Positions 1-11,050 of a stretch of 64,000 bases of DNA are shown here, in pieces. Origin of the DNA: Acanthamoeba lenticulata (lineage: Eukaryota > Discosea > Longamoebia > Acanthamoebidae). Location: contig NAVB01000109.1 in assembly GCA_002179805.1 (NCBI GenBank), positions 1-64,000 on the forward strand, given 5' to 3'. A model generated the notes under the pieces. That model searched no databases. It had not been told where the DNA came from and saw only the letters and a program-made list of their open reading frames with translations. How positions within the stretch are numbered: position 1 is the first letter of the stretch; each line of letters opens with the position of its first letter. Both the position numbers and the translations under genes were made by a program.

Positions 1-750
1 ATTTATTTGATTAAAATTCTAATTTTTATATGTCAGCCCGTGGGTCAACAATTGTGTGGGACACAACAATCTCAAGCTCTTTATTCTATGGCTCTGGTAT
101 GGCTCAGCCGTGGGTGCCTCCTTCATCCTCTTCTTCGGCTTCCGTATCCACGACATCTACCAGCACGTACGACTTTCAGCCAGATAGGTTTTCATGCGAG
201 CGTTCTCGTTCATCTCACTACTTGACGGTTTGGTCGTCATTGCAGAGAGCGGACTACACGACGCATGAGCTCACGGTGACAGGCTGCATTATTGGGATCA
301 ATCTGTGGCTCGGGACCATTCTCACGACGAGCCTGTGTGGCATGGGCTGCAACATGACATACCTCGCGTTGATCAACAACACCACTATCGAGCGCATGTT
401 TTCTCCCAAACGCGGTCGTCGCCAGTACCAGCGTGCGGTCGACGCCAACGGCCGCTGGAAGGTCTTCACCCCTCCTCTTCCCTCTTCTCTCCGTGATGAC
501 GTTGTTGCTGACTTCTTCTCTACTCGGGCCGAGACAGCCGCGACACAAGTACGACCTTGGGCCACGCGACAACATCAGGCAAGTGTTTGGGTCGTCCATA
601 CTCCTGTGGCCGCTGCCCACGGTCCCCGAGACCAACGGCTACCACTCGCCGGTCCACCCCAAGTATGTCGACGAGCCCGCCGAGGCCGAGTTGGCCCCGG
701 AGCCCAACCGCCGCTCTCGCACCTCTTCCGGCGACCGACGAGAACATTGA
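1..750 (+). CDS. DHHC-type protein S-palmitoyltransferase, C-terminal part (5' end outside window)
   Basis: This is the 3' end of an integral-membrane enzyme that attaches palmitate to cysteines of membrane proteins. The DHHC cysteine-rich catalytic domain must lie upstream of position 1. Two hydrophobic segments remain: one around positions 80-150 (LWYGSAVGASFILFFGF) and one around 290-360. They are followed by the family TTxE motif (NNTTIERM) and the C-terminal PaCCT-like segment (NIRQVFG). Two introns are read, roughly 157-245 and about 462-549, the second joining the TTxE exon to HKYDLGPRDNIRQVFG. The tail is hydrophilic and ends with TGA at 748-750. The next gene, ASF1, is convergent. 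The TTxE plus PaCCT pair makes the family call fairly firm, but the ZDHHC subtype cannot be told without the missing half. Confidence 0.72.
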
Positions 751-974
751 GGCCCGCGTCCATGTTTCAGGGGGGCATGTCCAGTTAGCCCAACAAACAC
801 GGAACCTGGCCAGTGTACTTGAGTTTTCTGCTGGACTCAGGGACCTCTTCTCAGTGTCAGTGTCGCTAGGGCCTTCTTTATGCTATGAATCCCGAGCAGA
901 CGTCCTATGCATGTCTCGCGGGAGTGAATAACAGCGCGATGAGTCCACGTCACCTCGCCTTGTCGCTCTTACGC

Positions 975-1830
975 TTAGTCCACTTCAATGACGTCGCGAT
1001 CCTCGGTACCTTTAGCCTCCGAGCCTTCCTCTCCCCCGTTTCCCTCTTCCTCGCTGTCGTCACCACCCTCGCTATCGTCTTCATCCTCTTCATCGTCATC
1101 ATCTTCTTCCTCTTCGTCATCCTCCTCTTCCTCCCCATTCTCCGGCATCAAGTCCTCTTCGGGTACCTCGTAGGGCGTCTCACCCTCGGCGAGCTTCATC
1201 TCGTCAATTTCTGACGTGGTGTTATCCCAGCGGTTGGGGAAGGTGGTGATGCGGGGCTTAACAGCCAGAATGTTACGCTTGATTCTCTCCACTTGATGAG
1301 GCGTGGGCTGGTTCTCCTGCAGCTCAGACACCTCGTACTCGTTGTTCACGTAAAATCCGACCCTCAGGAACTCGCTGCCGCGATAGTAGCACTTGAGCAG
1401 CACTACCGTCACACCAATGACGTCCGCGTGGGGGATTCTGGTGTGGTCTGGCGGCTCGGTCTTTAGAAAAAGAGGAAGGAGGGGAGGGGGCAAAATAAAT
1501 CAGCAAGACAGAGCGAACACAGTTCATCAGATGGGAACTACCTGAAGCACAAACTTGTTCACGCCAACTGGCACTGGACCAACCATGACTGACTCAAGTT
1601 CCTGATCGAACTGCGGGTTCTCGGCAGATCCAACGTAAATGACCTTCCACTCAAGGTCTGGAGCCACGCACGTCAGTTCCCAGCCCACGATGGTGAAATT
1701 TGCTATGTGTCATTTTTTTACCTTCTTGCAGCGGGGCGAGGCACTCAAAAGTTATTTCGAACTGAAGCGGAGTGGTCCACATGGCTGGGTTGTCCAGCAC
1801 CTGGACATTGGTGATGGTGACGCTGCTCAT
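975..1830 (-). CDS. ASF1: Histone H3-H4 chaperone ASF1
   Basis: ASF1 binds the H3-H4 dimer and hands it to CAF-1 or HIRA during nucleosome assembly. The start (ATG at 1830-1828, [16 protein letters not shown]) matches the canonical ASF1 N-terminus. Three exons are joined by introns at 1658-1721 and 1461-1541, giving about 236 residues. Recognisable family blocks are [65 protein letters not shown] and the [18 protein letters not shown] end of the immunoglobulin-like core. The last roughly 50 residues are an Asp/Glu-run tail, as in fungal ASF1. It is divergent from APC4 with 145 bp between the start codons, and that gap carries two E2F-like motifs, which fits S-phase expression. Confidence 0.95.
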
Positions 1831-1875
1831 CTCGGCCTCTGCTGGTTTGTTTCTGATTGAAGCCGGCAAAACGGA

Positions 1876-1925
1876 AAAAGGGCGGGAAATGGGGTCAGTA
1901 GCACGTGCGCCGAATTCCCGCCTTT
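1876..1925. promoter_or_regulatory. Pair of E2F-like motifs in the ASF1/APC4 bidirectional promoter
   Basis: GGCGGGAAA lies at 1881-1889 and TTCCCGCC at 1915-1922. Both match the E2F/DP consensus TTTSSCGC in opposite orientations, 26 bp apart, inside the 145-bp gap between the two divergent starts. Binding is inferred from motif match only. Confidence 0.45.
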
Positions 1926-1975
1926 TTAAACACGATTACCGCTGTTGCAGCAATTAATCGTTGGCACAGAATTTG

Positions 1976-4900
1976 ATGGCGGGGCGGGAAGGGGAGGGCG
2001 AGGCCTCCTGTCTTGATTTCGACAATGAAGAGGTGAGCGCGAACCCTGAAATCACCACGGAAATGAGCAGCTTGGACGCAGGAAGAAATGGATACGACGA
2101 CTTAGCAGTTGATGAAGAGGGAGGAGAGGAGGAAGAAGCTGGCTGCAAAACGAATTGTTTTAAACAATTGATCGACAAGCCCGTCTCAGAAGAGATTAAG
2201 TTGTTCGAGTGGTGTCCCACAATGGATTTGCTTGCCTGGATTACGGCGGATGACCAGCTCGTAGTGCAGCGTCTCTCGTGGCAACGCCTCTTCAGCATTC
2301 GCACTCACGACCACCCTATCACTGCCCTCACTTGGCGACCGGATGGTACACCCCTTCGCATCACTGCCCCCCTTGCCCTGTTAGTCGCTCATGCGCTGTC
2401 TTCTCCAACGCCCAGGCAAGATCATCGCTGTGGGCCACCAGGACGGGAGGATCGTGCTGGTTGATGTAGAGAACGGCACGGCGTACTTCTCCTCTCAGCT
2501 TCACTCAGCGTCGGTCACCTGCCTCCACTGGGCGCAGGAGGCCAGCATCGGCGCGCCCGTTCGTGCCAATTCCCTGCACCACCGATCCCGCCTCCACTAC
2601 CTGGCCGATCGAACCGAGCGCTTCTTCCAACCGCTGCCGCCGCCACCGCTGCAGGGCCAGCCGCTCGACGGGTACCTGGAGTGCCCGGCAACTACTTTCT
2701 GTGCAGCATTGACGTTTTGTCCCATCTTGCTCACTGGTGCTTGTGCAGCGCCGTGGACGTAAGCACGACCACCAACGCTGCAGCGCGAATGCCGCCGCCA
2801 GCTTTGCTGAACATCCTTGTCTCCGGGGACGAAACAGGCAAGGTTATCCTCAGGTGCGCATATCACCGCATTCGTGACCCGCCGCCTCCTTAATCAGCTT
2901 GCCATGTGCTGTTAGCCTCATGCGGTTGTGGCGCTTGATGCTGCGCAGTGCGCTCGGCACGTTCTGCGTGGGAATGGCCGACATTCGTGCGATGGGCAAC
3001 ACGCAGCAGGTAAGTGGTGAACTCCAAATTATGTCTTATGGCAGCTCGCATCAAGCGCTTGCCTCATTCCCTGGGGGCCACGGCAGGCACAAGCGATGCG
3101 GGTCCACCTGTCGGCCGACTTCAAGCACCTGTACATCGCTGTCGAGGGCGCGCTCGACTGGGAATACGTGGCTGTACGAGGGGAGGACGGCGTCGGCGCC
3201 GTGACCTCGCAATCCTCGTTCTTGTCTCCGCTGCCACCGATCAAGACTCCCTCATCACTACAATTCTCGCCTATGGCCTCCACGGGCTCGGCAACCAGCG
3301 CATCCGCCCTCGGCCTGATCGACATCAACACGTCGCTCCTGTGGTCGCGACGACAGGAGCTTAAACTGGTCGCCGTCCAGTCGGCCTTCATTTCGTCCCA
3401 CCTGTCCCACATCGAGACCACGCTCCAGCTCATGGGCGACAAGTGGACGCAGTCTATCCACGAGTTCAACGCGCGATGCACTGAGTTTTCACACATCCTG
3501 CAAGGTAAGCAACATCATGGAATCACAGTAAGCAACATCGTGGCATGGCCTCTTCTTTTATGAACACCGAACCGTCCCAACACACAACACAGAGAACAAC
3601 AGCACCACGACCGTACGGCAAGAGCTGCTCTACTTTCTGGTGACGGGGGTTCCCAGCGCTGAGCTCGAGCGATTCCTGCTCACTACGCTCACTGAGTCGG
3701 TACGGCGCCGATCCCAAGCCGCGCAATGCTTGGCCTTTGAACCAATCTTGGACGCGACATACGATGCACCGCAGGGAGTGCGCAAGATGGGCAAGGGAGT
3801 CGAGTCCGGCTGCGCTCGACTCGAAGAGCTGCTTATCACGCACCTCAAACCAGCCAGCGAGACGCTCCTCTTCCGGCTCAGTGACCTTCAGGGGCGGGTA
3901 CAAGGCCACCTTCCCCCTTGCCTCTGCTGCTGTTTATTGTTAAAAAAAAACTGACGTGGGAAGCCACCACCCAACAAACACCAAGGCCAAGTGGTATGAG
4001 CAGTTTGGTGTGATCGGTCTGGAAGAGGAGGCCCTGTCGTTCCTGCTCCAGAAGTCGTCCCTCTTCATCCGCCGCACGGAGGAGCTGTGCAAGCTCCTCG
4101 GCGAACTGAAGCGCAAGTATGCCGCCTTCTTCAACTGGCTCCTCACCGGTACGGCAGTTCTCTCCTCCCGCCAAGCTTCTTATCGGGGCTGACGCGACGT
4201 GTGTCACGTAACACAGGCACGCTACGGCTGGCGGACATGCTCACTCGTCGCCGGATGAAGGAGCTGACGCCGATCGACGAGAAGACCGTGTCCGAGTTCC
4301 TCAACGACAACCTCGGGCAGGACCTCATTGCGCCCTTCTTCAAGGACGCGTACTCCGATGACGAAGAGACTCAGGCGCAGGCTCAGGCCCAGGTCCGCAG
4401 CTTGAATCACACCCCGAGCGAGCCTGCCGCCAGTCGTAGCGCGCTACCCTCACCCGGCGGGGTCGGAGGAGGGCTGCCCTCGGCCGCAGTGCTCAATCAC
4501 CGAGGGCTGGGAAGCGCAAAGGCCTCTTCGCTCGCGCACCGCGTGTCGTCGCTACCATCTTCGTCGCCTCTCATGCTCTCGTCCTGCATCTCGCCGTTCG
4601 CCAATCCCTCCCCGCGTGGGGTGGCGGCGACCCCCGCCCGGTCGGGCCACCATCCGCTTTCATCATTGTCGCAGCCGCTGCGAGGCGCCAATCCAGTGGC
4701 GGCACTGGGCTCGCTCTCGGCCTTTTCGACACCTTCCCCGGCCACATTGTCGTCGTCGCCGTCGATGGCCTACTCTTCGTCGGGCTCCTTCGCAACCACG
4801 CCAGGCCTCTTGCCTCGCTATTCGCCCTCCTCGATCGCGGCCAGCATCAATGCCACGCGCTCGTCGGTGCCACCGCCGCAGCTGTCGTCCATCTCCGCGC

Positions 4901-6477
4901 TCTCGACGCCGGCCTCGGCCTCCCGCGGCTACCCGGCGGGCGTCTCGCGGGGCGGCACGCCATCGATGTTCATTGCTCTCGGGACGCCAGCTGCGGCGCA
5001 GCCATCGGCGCTGGCCGGGTCGCCGTCACTCAAGCAGATGTTCGGTGATATGGCGGCCATCTACGAGGAGACCTTTATCCTGCCCTCGCAGACCCTTGCC
5101 AAGTCCTTCACTGTTGACAACGCACTTCCGCTGCTGGCCATCAAGGAGGTCACGCCGCAGTCGCAGCCGGCCGGCAAGCAACAAGAGGTCGCCACGGGCG
5201 TCGAGCCCATCAGCGAGCCCAAACCAGCGCCCACGGAAAAGAGGGAGCGCAATTACTGGGAGGATGATGACGACGATGACAACGAGGCGCAGGAAGTGGC
5301 GGCAGTCCACGATGAAGTCTCCATGCTTAACGGCGAAGAGCACCACGAAGGCGGCGCGGAAGAAGGAGAAGAAGAGCAGCAGGTGGAGGGTGAGGTACCT
5401 GATCAAGTCTTAACGGCCTTCTTCACGGAGACTGTGCCCGTTGACGGAGCCGCTGAGTGCGTGCACCTCACGGCCTTTTACTCGTCCGCCCCGCTGCCGC
5501 AAACCGCCTCGTCGGCTCTGCGCGACGCGTTACTGGGCGTCGGCGGGACTGACGCGGATGCCTCGTTCTCCTTCACCGCGGAGTCGAGCGGCTTGCTCGC
5601 GCCCTCCGCCTCGCCCAAGCGCTACGTGTGGCTCCTGCGCAAGCGCTATCGCTTCAACCCGAGGCGGCACCGGCGACGGCCGGCTGCCAGCGGTCCGGCC
5701 GAGCAACAGCAACAGCAACAGCAGACCTTGCCCGCGGCCCCGGGCGAGGCCGAGTACAGCGTCGGCCTGCTGTGCCTCCCGCGCGACAACGCCGACGTCA
5801 TGCACTTGTCCTTCGTCGACCGGGACACGTTGGCTGTTCTGTCCTGCGCAACGACGGTCGCCACCACAACCGCCGCCGCGGACCAGTCGATCGACCCGCT
5901 GACTCACGAAGAGGACGAGCAGGAGCCCGAGGAGGGCGCTGCCGCAGTCGTGGAGACCCTCCTGGAGCTGCTCCCGATCAAAGATGTCGTGTTCGTGCCG
6001 GTCCCCGATGGATGCCAGCTGAGCGCCAGTCGCAATCTGGTGCAGCGCATGCTTGACGACAAGGTGCCTTCATCATCTCCGCTTCTAAACTACACAAGCA
6101 CTTGCAACCAACAAGGCCGACTTGTTGTTGATGATGGTGGCGGATGTGGTTGGGTTGTTGGTGGACAGTCGCTTGTGAGCTCAACGCCGCGCACGTGGAA
6201 GGCGAGGCTACAGCCGGTCAATGCGGCGGGCGCTACCGTGAGCGGTACCCGCAATGTGGCAGCCGTGTATGCGGCACCCAAGCGGATCCTCTTCTACGAT
6301 CTCCTCGACGAAGAAGAGGAAGAAGAGGAAGAAGCGGAAGAGGCCGACGAGGAAGGAGCGGCAGAGGAAGAAGAGGCAGAAGACGGAACCGCGGCAACAC
6401 CAATGGGCGAGAATGACGAAGAAGGAGAAGAGGAGGAAGCAGGCAGCCGAGAATCGAGCCTCATGGTGGAGGAGTAG
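1976..6477 (+). CDS. APC4: Anaphase-promoting complex subunit 4 (APC4), with large low-complexity inserts
   Basis: APC4 is a scaffold subunit of the APC/C ubiquitin ligase. The N-terminal WD40 part shows family sequence: FKQLIDKPV, EIKLFEWCPTMDLLAW, ITALTWRPDG, HQDGRIVLVDVENG and NILVSGDETGKV. The helical APC4 domain follows (LSHIETTLQLMGDKW, RQELLYFLVTGVPSAELERF, EELCKLLGELKRKYAAFFNWLL). At least seven introns are needed, including donors after WRPDG, KVILR, NTQQ, HILQ and LLTG. From about 4380 to 5270 there is a Ser/Pro/Ala-rich insert, and two acidic runs lie near 5270-5400 and 6300-6470. These make the protein larger than typical APC4. ATG 1976 is chosen because the upstream in-frame codon is only TTG. 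The start region abuts the ASF1 promoter. Confidence 0.9.
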
Positions 6478-6641
6478 CGAGTGTAGTTGTACAACAACAT
6501 GAAGAGGTGCCATCACGTGTTGTCATGATATGAGTACGTAACACGAACGGTAGCACGTTATTTCCAGGAACACGGCCCGACACCTTGGCCGCGGCACGTG
6601 TGCAGCTCAGAGCGGTCGTACAAGAAGCAAAAGTGACCAAG

Positions 6642-7496
6642 ATGAACGTCAGCCGCTTGTTGGTTTCCGACCCCGCCTCTACGGATGCGCCCTCACGTCC
6701 CTGCAAAGTGCCTCGCGTAGAAAGTGAGGGACAGCCGTCAATTGGATTCGGAGATGAGATTAAAAGAAAGCCCAATCACTTTGGCGACATCTTGGCCCCT
6801 CGCGAAGTCTCAACAGTACTCCCGGCAGGCTTCACGGGCCTCGAACGCATTGTCCTTTCCGCCAACGGCAACTTGCAGCGCATCATGAGGTGCTCACCGT
6901 CTCGATTCGGAGTTGTGCGCTCTTTTTCATGAGCCTTCCTCTTCTTTTAACACGCGCGTGTGGGTCACAACAGTGCATACTACAACAGTCCGGTGAGTGT
7001 GCAGATCATCAAGAATGACCGAGTGGGCCAGACCAACGTCTTTGAGCGAGAGGTGAACCTCACCTGCCGCGGCAAGGTAAAAGGCCTGCCCTGCAAACTG
7101 TGTGCCAGTCTTTCTAATGCTCCTCCCTCGGATAGACTTTCTGCCACGCCAAGAGCACAGTGACCATCGAGAAGGACGAGTATCTGCGACTTGTGCTCGA
7201 GGATAAGGTGGGCATTGGGCAGCTCTTCTTCCACTTGCGACTGTTGCCCAACTTTGTCTTGCTCCAGGTACGGCCAAAGTGCGTGTTTGTGCAGTTAGAG
7301 AACGGGATTTAATGATGCTGCGTGGGTGTGGGGTAACGAGAAGGCCGGGCGGGCCGCCGACGAGGCCCTGTGGCGCGAGTACCGCTTGGCGGCTGATGGC
7401 ATCGTATGCGAGATCCGCGAAGAGTTCGTGGTCGACCTCTTTCACCTTCAGCCCGAGCCTCTGGAGGAGGACGACGCCAGCACGAACATGGCGTAA
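6642..7496 (+). CDS. Chorismate-lyase-fold (DUF98/UbiC-like) protein
   Basis: The central region resembles the DUF98 / chorismate pyruvate-lyase-like family: LERIVLSANGNLQRIM, then AYYNSPVSVQII, FEREVNLTC, HAKSTVTIEKDEY, VGIGQLF and LWREYRLAADG. Four exons are joined through introns beginning after RIM (gtgctcacc), after CRGK (gtaaaagg) and after LLQ (gtacggcc). ATG 6642 (MNVSRLLV) is the first ATG in frame. The N-terminal 40 residues are polar and unassigned. There is no obvious transit peptide, so a role in ubiquinone precursor synthesis is not supported, and activity on chorismate is unproven. It lies 165 bp after APC4 on the same strand. The fold call rests on pattern recognition of short blocks and is moderate. 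Confidence 0.5.
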
Positions 7497-7555
7497 ATGA
7501 GTCAGCGTCACGTTCGCGCGTTTTTTTGGAGTTTCTATTTCCGTCGCTTGCCACG

Positions 7556-8449
7556 ATGGAGCAGCAAGAGATGAAATCGCTGATCGATTGGGATGCCTGC
7601 GTTCGAGATTTCTACCCTGAGCAAGATCCGCAAAGCATTGACAACATATGGAAGTGGAATCGCACAAAGCCACTTACACTGGCGTACTTCATTCAAGAGC
7701 TGCAAGACAAGAAGATCATACAGAATTTTCAAGAGCTTGAGCCGGCCGCCCCTTTGCGTGTCGTCATATTGGGTGGCAACCCAGAGGAGGAAGAAAACGC
7801 TCTCGAATTCTGGGGTGAAGTGCTGGGAAGGGTACTGCAGCTAGAGGCGAAGGACAGACGCTTGGACATTCTGATGATAGGGCCACAAGTCAGCCCTGAA
7901 CGTCACAACACCACTGTGGACATTGCCCCGCGCTTGCGTATCACCTTCAACAAGGGTCGATTTCATGACTACCGAGAGGAGCTCGTGGACGATAAGAAGT
8001 ACCAAGATCCGCACTTGTTCATGGCTTTCCACAGGCACGCCAGACACCTCCTTCGTTATCCTTCTGTGCCGTGCTCACGCCTGTGCTTCCTCCTGCAGCG
8101 GCTTCCACTTCTACATCGAGTCGTGGACGAGCACCCTGGTGGCGCTCTTCAACGACCGAGTGGTGGGCTGCTTCACTTCGCACGACCTCCAGGACGAAAA
8201 CAAGCAGTTGCAGTGGCTCACGAGCTGCTGCGAGTTCGAGACCGTCATTGCGCCCGCCACCAACCCCTTCCGGTACGCGCAAGCAGGCCTCTCATGTTCA
8301 TTGTGGCTGATCAGTCATGTTATTACAGATGTGACCGAAAGGAGAGGAAGCGAGCCTACAACGACCGCCTCTTCGCCATCCGCGGGCTGCCCGACAGTCT
8401 CTACGTGTTCGCGTCCTCTGGGCCGAGGCGCTTGGAGAAGGCCGAGTGA
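7556..8449 (+). CDS. MSS51 C-terminal-domain-like protein without a MYND finger
   Basis: The predicted protein of about 257 residues resembles the C-terminal domain of MSS51/ZMYND-type proteins: LRVVILGGNPEEEE, LDILMIGPQV, LRITFNKGRFHDY, and DPHLFMAF followed by SGFHFYIESW and GCFTSHDLQDE. Yeast MSS51 controls COX1 translation in mitochondria. Here the Cys-rich MYND finger is absent and no transit peptide is visible, so function is open. There are three exons. Intron 1 (8035-8098) has a GC donor, CACAG|gcacgc, and intron 2 (8273-8328) is GT-AG. ATG 7556 is the first in frame, 60 bp after the previous stop. The downstream neighbour MIS12 is convergent. Confidence 0.5.
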   Translation: MEQQEMKSLIDWDACVRDFYPEQDPQSIDNIWKWNRTKPLTLAYFIQELQDKKIIQNFQELEPAAPLRVVILGGNPEEEENALEFWGEVLGRVLQLEAKDRRLDILMIGPQVSPERHNTTVDIAPRLRITFNKGRFHDYREELVDDKKYQDPHLFMAFHRHARHLLRYPSVPCSRLCFLLQRLPLLHRVVDEHPGGALQRPSGGLLHFARPPGRKQAVAVAHELLRVRDRHCARHQPLPVRASRPLMFIVADQSCYYRCDRKERKRAYNDRLFAIRGLPDSLYVFASSGPRRLEKAE

Positions 8450-8648
8450 AGGAGGCGGAGCGCGGGCTGGAGGAGGGCGAGAAGAGAAGATGCGTGCAAG
8501 TCGCCGCCTTCGAGTTCCCTCGTGTCTCGTCCTTCGCGCGAGGGGCTTCGAGCTGCGTCCTCTCGTCCAATGCAATGTACAACGGGCCGAACCCGACCGC
8601 CCCGGGCTTGCCCTCAATGCCACACGCTCGCTCTACATAAAATGATCA

Positions 8649-9565
8649 TCACTCCACGTTCGTCGCCTTCTTGTGCGCCTTATGTCGTGCGTCGCTCTCC
8701 TGGGAAACTGGCTGGACGGCGGCATCAAGTTGCTGGGCCTCTTTGATGAGAGTCATCAGCTGCTCTCGCCGACTGACCAGGTTCTTCAAAACAGCCTCCA
8801 CCTCTTCCACTACACGTGGATGGGACATGGTGAGAAGGGTGTACCACAAAAGGAAGAGGGAAGTACATACAGCCGCCGTCCTGCACACAAGCGGCCAGCT
8901 CTTGGAGCAGCAGAGCGTGTTGTTCTAATCGATCAATCTCGTCCCCCAGCACCTTGTTTTCCCTTTCCAAAGCGTCGTTGACGAACTTGGTCTGGTCATA
9001 CATCGAACAGTAGAGCGCGCGACGACAGTCATATGATGAGCAAAAAGAACCCAATAAAAAAGGAAGTACCGAGGCGTACCGCCAGTACTCGTTGCTTCAG
9101 CTGCGCGATTTCTTGATCAAGGGAAGTGTTTTCTCGGTTGAAGGCCTCGATTTTGGCTTCGTTGGGCCGATCTGCCGAGTTTCGAGAGTCGTTAAGACCC
9201 TCAAATTCTGGGGGCACGACGAAGGTGTTCTTCAGCACGTAGAGCTCCCAGAGATCGAAGTACTTGTCGATCGATTTTTGTAAAATCTGCAACACTTGGT
9301 CGCTCCCTTTTTGTAGGGCTTCATCGGCCACTGGTTTTTTTTCTCGTTTAGCCAATGCTTCTCGCAAGCTCTCTTCCAGTGCGTCGGCAGCGTTACACGC
9401 GTATTCATTCACCGCATTTATCACATCGTCGATGAATCGAACGGGATGAAAACCGAAAAATTCTTCCTCGCGTTCAAAGTTGCGATTGGCCTCAGGAGTG
9501 GAGGACATGCGTCTCCCTGAAAGCCGGCTCTTCCTTCTCGCCCCACCGCTGCTTGCCTCGCTCAT
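8649..9565 (-). CDS. MIS12: Kinetochore protein MIS12
   Basis: MIS12/Mtw1 organises the four-subunit MIS12 complex linking CENP-C/T to the KMN microtubule-binding network. After a basic N-terminus (ATG at 9565, MSEASSGG) comes the family signature EEFFGFHPVRFIDDVINAVN and then ALEESLREAL. Long heptad-rich helices follow, ending in VEEVEAVLKNLVSRREQL. Three exons: the donor after KQRVLA (gtacgcctc) and the donor after VQDGG (gtatgtac) are clear. The acceptor of the first intron is less certain because two nearby sites keep the frame. The protein is short and coiled-coil rich, as in the family. It is divergent from the F-box gene with 193 bp between the starts. Confidence 0.8.
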
Positions 9566-9758
9566 CGTGTGTTGCCAAGCTTTGTACCGTTGGGCGTAAC
9601 GGCGCCCCAACAACGCACAGCATACCGTGCGTAGTTGGCATTTCTGACCAATTTTTGTATCATTTTTCTTTTACGGACCGTAACGGGCAGCAGCTTGATC
9701 TGCCCTGCTCTTTCGTTGAGCTCTTCTTGATAGCAGTCTTAAGACTGCCGTGTTCCAG

Positions 9759-11050
9759 ATGGAAGCTCCATCAGGTGTACTTCCTTTGCCGGATGAGCTC
9801 CTCTTCCACATTCTGACGTTTCTGGATGCGGACGATCTGTCGCACCTCCGACAGGTACGCGCAGGTTGCTTCCTGCTTTCCAAGCTTTTGTGCTGAGCAC
9901 AGTCCCTAGTGCAGGTTTGCAGCCAAATCCTGCGCTGTGCGGACGACGAAGGCCTGTGGAAGGCACTATGTGTTCAGTGCATGGCCCAAGATAGAGGCAG
10001 CGAGTGGCTTGAGAAGCTCAAACCGTCCGACCTGACTTGGCGCAGCTTCTGTCGTCAACTCACGGTACCATTCGCGCACCACTGCCTCGTGTGGGCCTGA
10101 CTCAGAGGCCTCCTGCAGAAGCTCAAGGTTCTTGTCCTCTACGCGGAAAGAGAGACTGAGCACTCCGGCATCCAAGCACTCAAGAGTGATCTCAACGAGC
10201 ATGGGCTTCGCAACGTAGTGACGCTCAATACCAACCGCGAGCTGCCTTCAGCAAGTACGCCGCTCGTGCTGTGCCGCGGTTGTCAGAAGCCGCTTATATT
10301 ACTTGCTTCCGCAGGTACCTTGCGGGAGTACGCGGCAGTGATGGTCAGCAGCGACGACTGCTTCACGCAAGACAATGCCGAGCTGGGCACCCGGATGGCC
10401 CACTATGTACTCTCCGCCTGTTTGCTCCACCATCAACCGGCGGACTTCACTCACAAGTTCGTGACAACTTTCCACAGGTGGACGACGGATACGGTGTGGT
10501 GCTTGGCGGGTTCACCGTGTGCGGGTGCGCGCTGACCGGCGCTTGGGCGCAGGGCGACTATGATCCAATTGGGCCGACTCAGTCCGAGCGAGCAAACGAG
10601 CCAGAGATGGCCTTGTTGCTCCCAGATCATCCCCTTATGGCCAACGTGCGCCGTTTGCGAGGCACATGGGAGACGCCCTACTCGCCAGGCTCCGCCACGA
10701 CAAACACGACCACCATCGCCGAGTGGGAGTTCCGGCAGGAGGCGGGCGAGAAGATGCTGCGCGTCAAGCGGCCTCCTCTGGTGGTGGAAAAACATGGATT
10801 CAACGGCAAGATCGTTGCCCTCAACTTCACGCCGACCTCCACAGCCCTCCCTCAGGCGTCTACTTGGCCGCATATTGGTACCTACTCCAGATTTCCTATG
10901 CTTTCCCATCACACCAGTGTATTGATTCAAGATTGTGCTTCAGGCTACGATGCAGAGACAGACGGGGCGCAGTTGATGGTGAACGCTCTCATCTACACTG
11001 CCCTTTCGCACACAGCCCGCGCCAACAACAAAAAACAAGCCTGCACCTAA
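9759..11050 (+). CDS. F-box protein fused to a ThuA/class-I GATase-like Rossmann domain
   Basis: The N-terminus is a textbook F-box (LPLPDELLFHILTFLDADD, then EGLWKALCVQ and TWRSFCRQL), predicting an SCF substrate adaptor. It is followed not by LRR or WD repeats but by a Rossmann-like block: KLKVLVLYAE, TLREYAAVMVSSDD and LGTRMAHYVDDGYGVVLGGF. That resembles the ThuA / glutamine-amidotransferase-like alpha/beta fold. A beta-rich C-terminal part ends GYDAETDGAQLMVNALIYTAL. Introns follow RQ, RQLT, MAHY and WPHI. A further 63-nt in-frame intron near 10250-10312 is possible. The last 15 residues are encoded by one arm (11004-11033) of a perfect inverted repeat, so the true stop could differ. ATG 9759 starts MEAPSGVLPLPD. 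Confidence 0.65.

Noticed and set aside
4616..5413. 265-codon Arg-rich open frame
   Set aside because: It is an out-of-frame reading of the Ser/Pro insert of APC4.
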